A DNA stretch of 64,000 nucleotides from SZUA-430 sp964483585 (GTDB lineage Bacteria; Pseudomonadota; Alphaproteobacteria; Micropepsales; Micropepsaceae): the NCBI GenBank assembly GCA_964483585.1, contig CAZABH010000017.1, forward strand, positions 1-64,000. Direction: 5' to 3'. The notes beneath the pieces were generated by a model. That model was not told where the DNA came from. It saw nothing but the letters and a program-made list of their open reading frames with translations, and ran no database searches. The position numbers were made by a program, and so were the translations under genes. Shown here one piece after another: positions 17,991 through 26,752 of this stretch; positions within the stretch are counted from its first letter, which is position 1; every line of letters begins with the position of its first letter.

Positions 17991-18100
17991 CCGGCGATCC
18001 CGTTCTATGCTATCTGAAATGTCTTCTGGTGCAGGGGATGACACGTGTCAATGCGACATGCACCATCCCGTCTCGCGCGAAGCCTGCAAGGATTCAATAC

Positions 18101-18532
18101 GTGGAAGGCAAGGGCCCGGAAACACCGCTGCTGACAGTGGATGCAGTCGTGTTCGACAAGCAAGGACGATTGCTGCTGATACGCAGGAAGAACCCTCCCT
18201 TTCAGGGACGATTTGCTTTGCCGGGTGGCTTCGTGGACTGCGGTGAAACGGTGGAGGAGGCTGTGCGCCGCGAACTGAAGGAGGAGACCGGCATTGAAGC
18301 CGATGTCGCAAGGCTTGTTGGCGTATATTCGGCGCCAGGGCGCGATCCACGTCGTCATACGGTCTCTGTCGCCTTTCTGCTGACAGCGCCGGACCAGCAG
18401 CCGCGAGCAGGCGATGATGCGCAATCCGCCGCTTTCGTGGCAAACTGGCAAAGTGCCGAGCTCGCCTTCGATCACGACCAGATCGCAAGCGACGCGTCCC
18501 GTCTTGCTGGCAGGCAATCGGACCGTCCATGA
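18101..18532 (+). CDS. Nudix hydrolase
   Basis: The Nudix box is complete: GFVDCGETVEEAVR followed by RELKEETGI (about residues 45-67), fitting Gx5Ex7REUxEExGU. It hydrolyses a nucleoside diphosphate linked to another group; ADP-ribose-type substrates are suggested by the small 143-residue size, not proven. I start at the GTG at 18101, which has AAGGA eight bases upstream and matches the usual N-terminus (EGKGPETPLLTVDAVV); a longer start at 17975 would run into the SCO leader on the other strand. The stop overlaps the next ATG by four bases (ATGA), so it is translationally coupled to the MFS gene. Confidence 0.85.
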   Translation: MEGKGPETPLLTVDAVVFDKQGRLLLIRRKNPPFQGRFALPGGFVDCGETVEEAVRRELKEETGIEADVARLVGVYSAPGRDPRRHTVSVAFLLTAPDQQPRAGDDAQSAAFVANWQSAELAFDHDQIASDASRLAGRQSDRP

Positions 18533-19812
18533 CAGGAACGGCTCCACACGCCAGTCCCCCTCAAACCGCGCCAGCCGGGCGCAGGGCCGCCTTCAGCTTC
18601 ATCTTTTTCACCATCGTTCTCGATGTGCTGGCCATGGGTGTCATCATCCCCGTGATGCCCAAGCTGATCGAAGGCTTCATGCAGGGCGAGCAAGCCGACG
18701 CCGTGCGCATGGGAAGCATGCTGGCGCTGATCTGGGCGGTGATGCAGTTCTTCTGCGCCCCGATCCAAGGCGCCCTGTCCGACCGATTTGGCCGCAGGCC
18801 GGTGCTGCTGATCTCAATGACCGGACTGGGTCTCGACTACATCCTGATGGCACTCGCGCCCACACTCACATGGCTTATCATAGGCCGTGCATTGTCTGGC
18901 ATGACGGCCGCCAGCTTCAGCACGGCGAACGCGTATATTGCCGACATCACACCACCCGAGCGCCGCGCGGCCGCTTTCGGTCTGATGGGTGCAGCCTTTG
19001 GCATCGGCTTTGTCCTAGGCCCACTGCTCGGAGGCTTTGCAGGAAGCGTTGATCCAAGGCTCCCGTTCTGGATCGCAGCCGGGCTTTGCCTCGTCAACGC
19101 CCTCTATGGCTATTTCGTCCTTCCTGAGTCCCTGCCGCCCGAGCGACGCGCAACCACATTTTCGCTGAAGCTGGCCAACCCTGCTGGGGCACTCGCATTC
19201 CTGTCCGTGACACCACAGCTCGCAAGCCTCGCCGCTGCACAGTTCCTCTATGCGCTTTCGCACAATGTCTATCCAGCCATTTTCAACTGGTTCGTGACCT
19301 ATCGATACGGTTGGAACGAACTGATGATCAGCTACGCGCTTGCCGCCGTTGGCGTTGCCAACATTATCGTACAGGGAGGACTGACAGGACGGGTCGTGAA
19401 GCGCATCGGCGAGCGAAGATCGATGATCTTGGGCCTGTGCTGCGGCATCGCGGGTTTCATGATCTACGCAGTAGCACCAACCAGCACCTGGATCTGGTTC
19501 GCTATCCCCGTTGCAGCTCTGTGGGGCTTCTATGCGCCAGCCGCCCAATCCTTCATGTCACAGCGCGTGGACGCATCCGAGCAAGGCCGCCTGCAAGGCG
19601 CGCTGGCCAGCATGAACGGAATCGCGTTCATTATCGCACCGCTTCTCTACCCGCAGGTCTTCGCACTGGCACTTGATTACCGGATGATGGCACCGGGCTG
19701 GCCACTTCTGGGCGCCCCCTTCTTTGTCGCCGCCGCCTTGCTGACCGTAGCACTCGTCTTTGCGATGCGCGCAACGCGCACCAGCATCCGACCTCAGCCG
19801 GGCGCCCCCTGA
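18529..19812 (+). CDS. MFS efflux transporter, TetA/TCR-like
   Basis: This 427-residue inner-membrane protein has 12 predicted helices. Motif A, GALSDRFGRRPVLL (about 82-95), and GRALSGMTAAS near 122 match the proton-driven drug efflux branch that includes TetA of tetracycline resistance and many chromosomal relatives. Family members export small molecules; similarity does not establish tetracycline transport. It is translationally coupled to the Nudix gene upstream. Its last 19 bases overlap the convergent PAS-domain gene. Confidence 0.85.
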   Translation: MTGTAPHASPPQTAPAGRRAAFSFIFFTIVLDVLAMGVIIPVMPKLIEGFMQGEQADAVRMGSMLALIWAVMQFFCAPIQGALSDRFGRRPVLLISMTGLGLDYILMALAPTLTWLIIGRALSGMTAASFSTANAYIADITPPERRAAAFGLMGAAFGIGFVLGPLLGGFAGSVDPRLPFWIAAGLCLVNALYGYFVLPESLPPERRATTFSLKLANPAGALAFLSVTPQLASLAAAQFLYALSHNVYPAIFNWFVTYRYGWNELMISYALAAVGVANIIVQGGLTGRVVKRIGERRSMILGLCCGIAGFMIYAVAPTSTWIWFAIPVAALWGFYAPAAQSFMSQRVDASEQGRLQGALASMNGIAFIIAPLLYPQVFALALDYRMMAPGWPLLGAPFFVAAALLTVALVFAMRATRTSIRPQPGAP

Positions 19813-20297
19813 CGCAACTCGAGCCAAGACCAAGCCCGCGCATGTCCGACAGTAGTCACACCCCGGAAATCCTGGGACGGGTGCCAGATAAGGAACATGA
19901 CCGCACCGCAGCCTGCCGCCGCATCGAACACTGGTAACCCGGTGAACTCGAACATGTCGGCATCACCATCCGCCAACCGCACCGGCGACAACTGCCACAG
20001 CCCACAAGGCCGCGTAAGCATAATGATCACGCTATCAAACGCTTCACCCTTATAAGCAGGATCGACCAGGTCGAGATAGTCCGTACCCGTCAGGGGATTG
20101 GCTTGCATGGCAGACAATCCCGCACCCGCGTGCGTTATGGTCAAGCGCCGGCGACGACTGTCAGGCCGCACGACGGCGATCCAGTTCGACAAGGCACGGG
20201 TCTGATCGCATGGAAAGTCGCCGATCTGCATCATCAGACCAGGACCCTGCGAACGCCGCACCAGCCCCTCTAGGCGAAGGCTTTGAGAACTGCGCAT
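19794..20297 (-). CDS. PAS-domain protein (PAS_5-like alphaproteobacterial family)
   Basis: I start this 167-residue protein at the ATG at 20297. The frame stays open further upstream to 20777, but that part is compositionally odd (Gly, Pro, Cys and His rich) and unlike any protein family. The retained part reads SNWIAVVRPDSRRRRL, then GTDYLDLVDPAYKGEAF and MLTRPCGLWQLSPV, the pattern of small alphaproteobacterial PAS proteins of unknown function that probably bind a ligand or partner. It has no output domain. The 3' end overlaps the MFS gene by 19 bases, convergently. Confidence 0.7.
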   Translation of the reverse strand: MRSSQSLRLEGLVRRSQGPGLMMQIGDFPCDQTRALSNWIAVVRPDSRRRRLTITHAGAGLSAMQANPLTGTDYLDLVDPAYKGEAFDSVIIMLTRPCGLWQLSPVRLADGDADMFEFTGLPVFDAAAGCGAVMFLIWHPSQDFRGVTTVGHARAWSWLELRQGAPG

Positions 20298-20775
20298 GGA
20301 CGGCCAGTCAGTCCCAGCGTGTTCACACCGGGCAACCGGCCCATGTCGCAGAAACCCGTTCAGGCCACTCGGGCGAGTGACATCGTGCCCATGACCGTGC
20401 GTGTCCTGACCTACGCTCAAATCGTTCTTTCCTGACCTGACGAATATGCGCTCGGGACAAAACCGGACACTTCTGCAACCGCATAGGACACCTGGCCCTT
20501 CCCCACGTCCTTGATTAGATCCGGCTCCGCGCAGCATTCGCCCCCCATTTGCGGGGGGGCTCCCTCCTGGCAAGGCACGCAGGTGCAGCGGTTTGGCAAC
20601 ACTGAATGCAAACTGCGGAATAGCACCTGCCACAAAAGGCGACGCAGCACAGAAGATCATGGGGCTTAGATAAAAAATCTCAGAGCCCACATGAGGTAAG
20701 ACCGCAGTCCGGAACGCTTGCATGGCAAAACAGGCGCCTATACTGGCCGAATCATCCTTGTTCGGGGGAACAAAC
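20298..20775. other. Intergenic region between divergent PAS and membrane-protein genes
   Basis: About 480 bases with no reading frame I can support. It contains a G/C hairpin, GCCCCCC (20540-20546) paired with GGGGGGC (20554-20560). The last 15 bases hold a strong GGGGGAA ribosome binding site for the downstream gene. I see no clear promoter consensus. Confidence 0.5.
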
Positions 20776-21231
20776 ATGTCTCGCTATCGCCAGCGCCGGG
20801 TCCGACTGAATTCGTCCTCGCCAACTTTCGATGTCTTCCCTCTGCTGGCGCTGCCGCTCATTTATTACAATTTCATGGTCATCGCGGTGCTGGGGCTGGA
20901 CCCGCAACGGGTCAACCAATGGCTCGAGGGTACCGCATTCGAGATTACGATGTTCTCTGGCACCATCTGGTCAATGACCCAGTCGGATGTCATCGTGGCC
21001 GCGGCGATGGGCCTGCTTTTCATCGAGATCCTGAAATCGGTGGGAACGCCGATGCTGTCACTCGTGAACCACGGCATCGCCGTGATGACCCTTCTGGTCT
21101 ACGCGGTGCAGTTCATGTCGATCCCTGGCTTCACGACATCGGCATTCTTCATGCTGGGACTGATGCAACTCATCGACGTGATCGCAGGCTACACGATCAC
21201 GATTGTCGCCTCGCGCGGCCTCACCCGCTAA
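20776..21231 (+). CDS. Small integral membrane protein, unknown function
   Basis: A 151-residue protein with four likely membrane helices (about 18-41, 69-89, 96-116 and 120-142) and a basic N-terminus (MSRYRQRRVRL) that should stay in the cytoplasm. The start at 20776 is set by GGGGGAACAAAC directly upstream; an in-frame ATG at 20722 has no such site. I recognise the general type as a conserved hypothetical of alphaproteobacteria but know no function. It converges on parC, with a terminator hairpin between. Confidence 0.7.
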   Translation: MSRYRQRRVRLNSSSPTFDVFPLLALPLIYYNFMVIAVLGLDPQRVNQWLEGTAFEITMFSGTIWSMTQSDVIVAAAMGLLFIEILKSVGTPMLSLVNHGIAVMTLLVYAVQFMSIPGFTTSAFFMLGLMQLIDVIAGYTITIVASRGLTR

Positions 21232-21237
21232 CGAAAA

Positions 21238-21261
21238 GGGCCACGACACCCGTCATGGCCC
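21238..21261 (-). terminator. Intrinsic terminator for parC (possibly bidirectional)
   Basis: GGGCCACGA (21238-21246) pairs with TCATGGCCC (21253-21261), 8 of 9 positions, around a 6-base loop, between convergent genes. Read on the minus strand the stem is followed by TTTTCG, fitting termination of parC transcripts. Confidence 0.65.
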
Positions 21262-21287
21262 CACGCCGTCCTCCGGATGCACAAGTC

Positions 21288-23507
21288 TCAGAACGGAGCA
21301 ACGAACTTACCGTTCTTGGGCCAACCCTTTGGCGCCAAACGTCCGGCCTGCGCCCGACCGCCGACATATTCTTTCAGCTCGGACTTGTCCCAAGTCCGAG
21401 CATTATAGTCCTTCAAGCCATCGGCCATCACGAACACGGTCGCATCATGCAGGCCGCCATCCTTGAACTTCTGCAGGGCCACACCCTTGCCGCGCGCCAT
21501 CTCCGGCACCTCGCCGATCCCGAAAACGACAATCTTCCTGTTATCGCCAATCAGGGCCACATGATCGCCTGAGACCGGCGTGCAAACACGCGCCTCTTCC
21601 AGCGGATCGACATTCAGAACCTGCTTGCCACCACGCTTCTGCGCAAGCACATCGTCCTCTGGAACGATGAACCCGCGCCCGGTATTCGAGGCTACCAGAA
21701 GCTTGCGACCGGGCTGGTGCACGAACATCGCGACGATGTCCTGGTCATTCTCCATGTCGCACATAAGGCGAATGGGCTCGCCATGCCCGCGCCCGCCCGG
21801 CAACTGCGAACAGTCAAGCGTGAAGAAGCGCCCATTGGTCGACAGGACAAGAAGCTTGTCCGTGGTCTGCGCCTTGACCCAGAAGCGTCCCTTGTCGCCG
21901 TCTTTGTACTTCACGTCGTCGCTGGGCTCGATATGCCCCTTCATGGCCCGGATCCAGCCCTTCTCCGAGCAGAGAACCGTGATCGGCTCCTTCTCGACCA
22001 GCGATTCAAGCGGCACGTCCTCGATCGCCGGCGCATCCGAGAAGGTCGAGCGGCGCTTGCCCAGCACCGTCTTCGCACCGAACCGCGCCCGTAGCTCCTG
22101 GAAGCTCGCCTTCAGCCTGTCATTCTGCAGCTCCTCCGACTTGACGAGGGCCTTCAGCTCTTTCTGCTCGGCCTGCAGCGCCTTGTGCTCCTGTCGGATT
22201 TCCATTTCCTCGAGCTTGCGCAAGCTGCGCAGTCGCATGTTGAGGATGGCTTCCGCCTGCATGTCGGTCAGCTTGAACGCCTTGATCAGTTCAGCCTTGG
22301 GTTCGTCCGACGTGCGGATGATCTTGATCACCTTGTCGATGTTCAGGAAGACCGCGAGGTAACCCTCGAGGATCTCGAGCCGATCCGCGATCTTGGCCAG
22401 CCTGTGGTTGGCCCGGCGGATCATCACCGCGCGCTGGTGCTCAAGGAAGGCAAGCAGAACCTGCTTCAGGCTCATCACGCGCGGCGTCTGGTTTGAATCC
22501 AGCACCGTCATGTTGAGCGGGAACCGCGTCTCGAGATCCGTCAGGCGGAAAACATGCTCCATCAGCATCTCCGCCTCGACATTGCGGCTCTTGGGCACGA
22601 GGACGAGACGGATGTCTTCCGCCGACTCGTCGCGCACATCGTCCAGCAGAGGCAGCTTCTTCTCCGAGATCAGGTCAGCGATCTTCTCGATCAGCTTGGA
22701 CTTTGCGACCTGGAAGGGGATCTCTGTGACGACGATCTGCCACGTGCCCCGCGCACCTTCTTCCTTGGTCCAGCGTGCACGCACGCGGAACCCGCCTTTG
22801 CCCGAGCGATAGGCCTCGGCAATGGACGAAGCCGGCTCGACCACGATGCCGCCGGTCGGGAAGTCGGGACCCTTGATGTATTGCAACAGCGTCTCATCGC
22901 GCGCATTGGGCGTGTTGACCAGATGGATCAGCGCCTGCGCAATCTCGTCGAGGTTGTGCGGCGGGATATTGGTCGCCATGCCAACAGCAATGCCGGCCGC
23001 GCCGTTGGCAAGCAGGTTCGGGAACCCACCGGGAATGATGACCGGTTCCTGGTCCTCGCCATTATAGGTCGGGCGGAAGTCGGTGCCATCGTCGTTCAGG
23101 CCCTCGAGCAGGATCTGCGCGATCTCGGTCAACCGGCTTTCCGTGTAGCGCATGGCCGCCGCATTGTCGCCGTCGACATTGCCGAAATTGCCCTGCCCGT
23201 CGATCAGCGGATAGCGCAGCGAGAAGCCCTGCGCCATGCGCACCAGCGCGTCGTAGATCGACTGGTCACCATGCGGATGGAACTGGCCCATGACGTCACC
23301 AACGACACGCGCGCACTTCTTGAAGCTGGACTTCGGGTCCAGACCCAGCCGCTGCATCGCAAACAAGAGCCGCCGGTGTACGGGCTTCAAACCATCGCGC
23401 ACATCCGGAAGCGCGCGTTGCATGATGGTCGACAGCGCATAGGCAAGGTAGCGCTCGCCCAGCGCATCCTTCAGGTCGACCTCACGCACAACATCATCGA
23501 GAGCCAT
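21288..23507 (-). CDS. parC: DNA topoisomerase IV subunit A
   Basis: This 739-residue subunit cleaves and rejoins DNA to unlink replicated chromosomes, in a heterotetramer with ParE (not in this window). The active-site tyrosine is in AAMRYTE near residue 120, preceded by HPHGDQSIYDALV, the quinolone-pocket segment; the position of E. coli ParC Ser80 is Gln here and Glu84 is Asp, which I believe is common in this lineage. The C-terminal third has the GyrA/ParC beta-propeller blades. I start at the ATG at 23507 (GGGAAAG upstream) and not the TTG at 23531. It is the last gene of the large minus-strand cluster. Confidence 0.94.
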   Translation of the reverse strand: MALDDVVREVDLKDALGERYLAYALSTIMQRALPDVRDGLKPVHRRLLFAMQRLGLDPKSSFKKCARVVGDVMGQFHPHGDQSIYDALVRMAQGFSLRYPLIDGQGNFGNVDGDNAAAMRYTESRLTEIAQILLEGLNDDGTDFRPTYNGEDQEPVIIPGGFPNLLANGAAGIAVGMATNIPPHNLDEIAQALIHLVNTPNARDETLLQYIKGPDFPTGGIVVEPASSIAEAYRSGKGGFRVRARWTKEEGARGTWQIVVTEIPFQVAKSKLIEKIADLISEKKLPLLDDVRDESAEDIRLVLVPKSRNVEAEMLMEHVFRLTDLETRFPLNMTVLDSNQTPRVMSLKQVLLAFLEHQRAVMIRRANHRLAKIADRLEILEGYLAVFLNIDKVIKIIRTSDEPKAELIKAFKLTDMQAEAILNMRLRSLRKLEEMEIRQEHKALQAEQKELKALVKSEELQNDRLKASFQELRARFGAKTVLGKRRSTFSDAPAIEDVPLESLVEKEPITVLCSEKGWIRAMKGHIEPSDDVKYKDGDKGRFWVKAQTTDKLLVLSTNGRFFTLDCSQLPGGRGHGEPIRLMCDMENDQDIVAMFVHQPGRKLLVASNTGRGFIVPEDDVLAQKRGGKQVLNVDPLEEARVCTPVSGDHVALIGDNRKIVVFGIGEVPEMARGKGVALQKFKDGGLHDATVFVMADGLKDYNARTWDKSELKEYVGGRAQAGRLAPKGWPKNGKFVAPF

Positions 23508-23646
23508 GTTGCTTTCCCGCCCGTCACTCAAAACCAGAAGGGGCCTGACTAACGACAGCTGCGACCGCCCGCAAGTGACCCGAACGGCTTATTTCCAAAG
23601 GCTTTTCTTGGGGAAAACCGAATTCGCCGCAGAGGGACGCCCCGGC

Positions 23647-24375
23647 TCAGGCTTTCTCCACACGCTGCGCGAACCGAAGCCGCGCCTCAGGCAGGCACTT
23701 TCCATGGGCCTCGGCCAGAACACGCTCAAGAAAGTGCGACGTCAGCTCAAGCCCAAGGCCCAGCGCAGCCCGATCAATCACCGAAGCGGGATCGAACAGG
23801 AAACCCGGCAGTCGCAACAGCCGATTGGCGAAGGGCCCGGCTCCACTTGCAGTGACCGCCCGCCCCGACCGGGGCGAGACATAGGCAAGGTTCTCCCGCG
23901 CGCCAGTTACGGCACAGCTTTCGAGGTCCAGCCCGAAGCCCAAATCCTCAAGCAGCACCAGCTCGAAGCGCACATACGACGAAACCCAGGCAATCGAAGG
24001 CTCGAGCACCATGTGCTGCAACAATCCGTCAAGCGCCAGAAACACCCGTTCGTGCACCTCGCGCTCCGGCAGCAACGCCGCGCACAGGGAACAGGCCGCC
24101 GCAAGCCCGTCGAGCTTCAGCCTGTCATCGAAGAAATGCGCCGCCCGCGCAGCAGACATCTCGGTCGTGAAGGACCCCAACTGGTCGTCCATCCGCGCCC
24201 GCCAGTGCACCGACAGCAGGTTCCCCGGCTCCAGCGCCCCCCGCACCCGTCGCGATGCCGCCCCCCGCATCAGCCCCAGGTGCCGCCCGTGCGTCCGCGT
24301 CAGCGCCTCGAGAATGGCCCCATGCTCGCCGAAGGGCCGAACGGCCAGAACGATGGCATCGTCATTCCAGTCCAC
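23647..24375 (-). CDS. recO: DNA repair protein RecO
   Basis: At 242 residues this matches the family length. The N-terminal OB fold begins with DDAIVLAVRPFGEHGAIL, typical of RecO, and is followed by the helical domain that contacts RecR. RecO with RecR loads RecA onto SSB-coated gaps. The pattern VRFELVLLEDLGFGLDL near residue 136 is the family signature. The zinc-finger Cys spacing of some RecO proteins is reduced here: only scattered cysteines remain. It lies 33 bases after era and before parC, a standard order in alphaproteobacteria. Confidence 0.93.
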   Translation of the reverse strand: MDWNDDAIVLAVRPFGEHGAILEALTRTHGRHLGLMRGAASRRVRGALEPGNLLSVHWRARMDDQLGSFTTEMSAARAAHFFDDRLKLDGLAAACSLCAALLPEREVHERVFLALDGLLQHMVLEPSIAWVSSYVRFELVLLEDLGFGLDLESCAVTGARENLAYVSPRSGRAVTASGAGPFANRLLRLPGFLFDPASVIDRAALGLGLELTSHFLERVLAEAHGKCLPEARLRFAQRVEKA

Positions 24376-24408
24376 TGTCGACCCTCAGGGATGGCGCCAG
24401 CAGCATGC

Positions 24409-25335
24409 CTACGCCTCCGGCAGGTCCAGCCCGATCTCGCGGTAATGCATCGGGTCGTCGGCCCAGTTTTCGCGCACCTTCACGAACAGGAAAAGATGGA
24501 CCTTGTGGCCGAACTGCGTCTCCATTTCCTTGCGCGCGGTCTGGCCAAGAAGCTTGATCGTTGCCCCGCCCTTGCCCAGCACGATCGCACGCTGGCTCTC
24601 GCGCTCAACGAAGATCGTCTGCTCCAGCCGCGCCGACCCGTCCTCCATCGGCTTCCACTGCTCGGTGATCACCGTAGTGGAATAGGGCAGTTCCTGGTGC
24701 AGGCGGTCATAGATCCGCTCGCGCGTGATCTCTGCCGCAAGCAGGCGCATCGGCATGTCGGCCGCCTGATCGGCAGGATAGGCCCACGGTCCCTCAGGCA
24801 CGCGCGACGCAAGATAGGCAAGCAGGTCCGCCGTGCCGTCACCCTTGGTCGCCGAGACAAGGAACACCTCGTCAAACGCAGCGCGCGCGCGCAACTGCTC
24901 GATCAGCGGCAGAAGGCGATCGCGTGCCAGTGCATCGACCTTGTTCAGTACCAGAATCGCATGCTGGCCAGCCTCGTTGAGCCGCTTGATGATGCTGTCA
25001 GTATCCTGGGCCGACAGCCCGTTCGGCGACTCGATCAGGTCCGGCGCATCGACCAGCAGACAGACCAGGTCAGCATCCTCCGCACCTGCCCACGCCGCCT
25101 GCACCATCGCGCGGTCGAGCCGCCGGCGCGGCTTGAAGATTCCGGGCGTATCGACAAGCACAACCTGCGCATTGCCGTGCATGGCAACGCCCCGCACGCG
25201 CATGCGTGTCGTCTGCACCTTGCGACTGACGATGGATACCTTCGTTCCAACAAGCGCATTGACCAACGTCGACTTGCCGGCATTCGGCGCGCCAATAATG
25301 GCAACAAAGCCGCAACGCGTCGGATGATCTGTCAT
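24409..25335 (-). CDS. era: GTPase Era
   Basis: A 308-residue GTPase that binds the 3' end of 16S rRNA during 30S subunit maturation. The G domain shows G1 GAPNAGKS (15-22), G2 within QTTRMR, G3 DTPG and G4 NKVD (near 132). The C-terminal KH domain has ERESQRAIVLGKGG near 250-264. Length and both domains are complete. The start overlaps the end of rnc by four bases (ATGA), so the two are translationally coupled, the same pairing as in E. coli. Confidence 0.97.
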   Translation of the reverse strand: MTDHPTRCGFVAIIGAPNAGKSTLVNALVGTKVSIVSRKVQTTRMRVRGVAMHGNAQVVLVDTPGIFKPRRRLDRAMVQAAWAGAEDADLVCLLVDAPDLIESPNGLSAQDTDSIIKRLNEAGQHAILVLNKVDALARDRLLPLIEQLRARAAFDEVFLVSATKGDGTADLLAYLASRVPEGPWAYPADQAADMPMRLLAAEITRERIYDRLHQELPYSTTVITEQWKPMEDGSARLEQTIFVERESQRAIVLGKGGATIKLLGQTARKEMETQFGHKVHLFLFVKVRENWADDPMHYREIGLDLPEA

Positions 25336-26060
25336 GCAACCAGTGTCCTCAGGAGATTGCGGGCCGCATCCTGCTCTGCAGAGCGCAGGCTTGTGCCCTC
25401 ACCACAAACAGGTCCGTGCAGCCCGACTTGAACCTCCACCGTGAACCGTAACGCATGATCCGGCCCTTCTCGCCGCTGGAGCCGATAGCTGGGAACACCC
25501 AGCTTCTGAGCCTGGGCCCATTCCTGCAGAGAGCTCTTCGGGTCACGCAAGTCCCCACGCACCTCGTCGAGCAACGGCGTCCAGTGCAGCGTCACAAATT
25601 CCTTCGCTGCCGCAAGACCTCCGTCAAGATAGAGTGCGGCAATCAAAGCTTCACAGGCATCACCAAGAATGGCGGGCTTGCCGCGCCCGCCTGCCCGGTC
25701 TTCACCAGGCGCAAGGATAATCGCCCGATCAAGACCACACGAGACAGCGACACGTGCACAGGTTTCCATTCGAACAAGCGTATTCAGCTTCAACGCCAAC
25801 GCACCCTCGGACTCTTCAGGAAAATTCTGGATCAGCATCTCGGCAATCAGAAACCCGAGAACGCGGTCACCCAGAAACTCAAGCTGTTCGTTGTCTGCGC
25901 CGCCGGCGCTGGCATGGGTCAGGGCACGCTGCAGCAGAGCCTTGTCCCGGAATACGTAGCCGAAATCTACAGCGCTAGGTTCAACGGATGCCCATGAAGA
26001 AGCGTCCGTATCGGATGGCGGTCGGCCACTTCCAGATTTCCCAGTTTTTCGCGCTGCCAT
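25332..26060 (-). CDS. rnc: Ribonuclease III
   Basis: This endonuclease cuts double-stranded RNA in rRNA and mRNA processing. The RNase III signature NEQLEFLGDRVLG is near residue 56, and the second catalytic acid pair is in GDACEALIAALYLD. The double-stranded RNA-binding domain follows (DPKSSLQEWAQ, then GTSLRSAEQDAARNLL). I start at the ATG at 26060, giving 242 residues; this overlaps the end of the upstream signal peptidase gene by 80 bases in a different frame. No ATG, GTG or TTG exists in frame between there and the conserved core, so the overlap seems forced. The stop overlaps era by four bases. Confidence 0.93.
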   Translation of the reverse strand: MAARKTGKSGSGRPPSDTDASSWASVEPSAVDFGYVFRDKALLQRALTHASAGGADNEQLEFLGDRVLGFLIAEMLIQNFPEESEGALALKLNTLVRMETCARVAVSCGLDRAIILAPGEDRAGGRGKPAILGDACEALIAALYLDGGLAAAKEFVTLHWTPLLDEVRGDLRDPKSSLQEWAQAQKLGVPSYRLQRREGPDHALRFTVEVQVGLHGPVCGEGTSLRSAEQDAARNLLRTLVA

Positions 26061-26751
26061 CGGTCGAGAACAAGATGAGGTCGGCACGGCCAACCAGGTT
26101 TTCCTCTGGGACAAAGCCAACGCCACTATTGGGTATGCGGCTGTCATTGGACTGGTCCCGGTTGTCCCCCATCATAAAGTAGTGGCCGGGGGGTACAACG
26201 AATTCCTGCGTATCGTCCCAGCCTTGATGGCCGGGCGTCTGATCAAGCACATGGTAACTGACGCCATTGGGCAGGGTCTCGAGGTATCGGTCAATCCGCT
26301 CCTCTTCACCATAGGCTGACAAGCGAATATACGGCTCGGCCTCTTTTCGCTCGCAGGGAATGCCGTTGATGTAGAGAAGCCCATCGATCATCTGGATCCG
26401 GTCGCCCGGCAGCCCAACAACGCGTTTGATGTAGTCCTCGCTGGGCCGCGCCGGAAGCTTGAAGACAACGACGTCACCGCGCTCGGGCTGCCCCCCCCAG
26501 ACACGCCCCGAAAACAGGGCAGGCGACCAGGGCAGGCTGTGCTTCGAATACCCGTAGCTGAATTTGGTAACGAAGAAATAGTCGCCGACAAGAAGCGTGT
26601 TCTCCATCGAACCCGACGGAATATTGAACGGCTGGAAGATGAACGTCCTGATGACGACCGCTAGCAACAGAGCGTAAAAAACAACCCGGAACACGTTTCG
26701 AGACCACTCCAGTCGTACAGTCCCCGGCAGGAACGTCCTTACCGGCTTCAA
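25981..26751 (-). CDS. lepB: Signal peptidase I, second tandem copy
   Basis: This 256-residue membrane protease removes signal peptides of exported proteins. One N-terminal membrane helix (about 21-39) is followed by FQPFNIPSGSME with catalytic Ser48, then the general-base lysine in DYIKRVVGLPGD and the signature MGDNRDQSNDSR. All catalytic boxes are intact. It begins one base after the stop of the upstream paralogue, and 80 bases of its end are shared with rnc. Two complete adjacent signal peptidases suggest different substrate preferences or timing; see findings. Confidence 0.92.
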   Translation of the reverse strand: MKPVRTFLPGTVRLEWSRNVFRVVFYALLLAVVIRTFIFQPFNIPSGSMENTLLVGDYFFVTKFSYGYSKHSLPWSPALFSGRVWGGQPERGDVVVFKLPARPSEDYIKRVVGLPGDRIQMIDGLLYINGIPCERKEAEPYIRLSAYGEEERIDRYLETLPNGVSYHVLDQTPGHQGWDDTQEFVVPPGHYFMMGDNRDQSNDSRIPNSGVGFVPEENLVGRADLILFSTDGSAKNWEIWKWPTAIRYGRFFMGIR

Positions 26752-26752
26752 A

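Noticed and set aside
20298..20777. N-terminal extension of the PAS protein to 20777
   Set aside because: The extension is rich in Gly, Pro, Cys and His, has no similarity to PAS proteins, and covers the leader of the divergent membrane protein.
9540..21400. Shared AAGTCCGAGCAT at about 9546 and 21390
   Set aside because: One copy is intergenic and the other inside parC; without flanking similarity a 12-base match in 64 kb is not informative.
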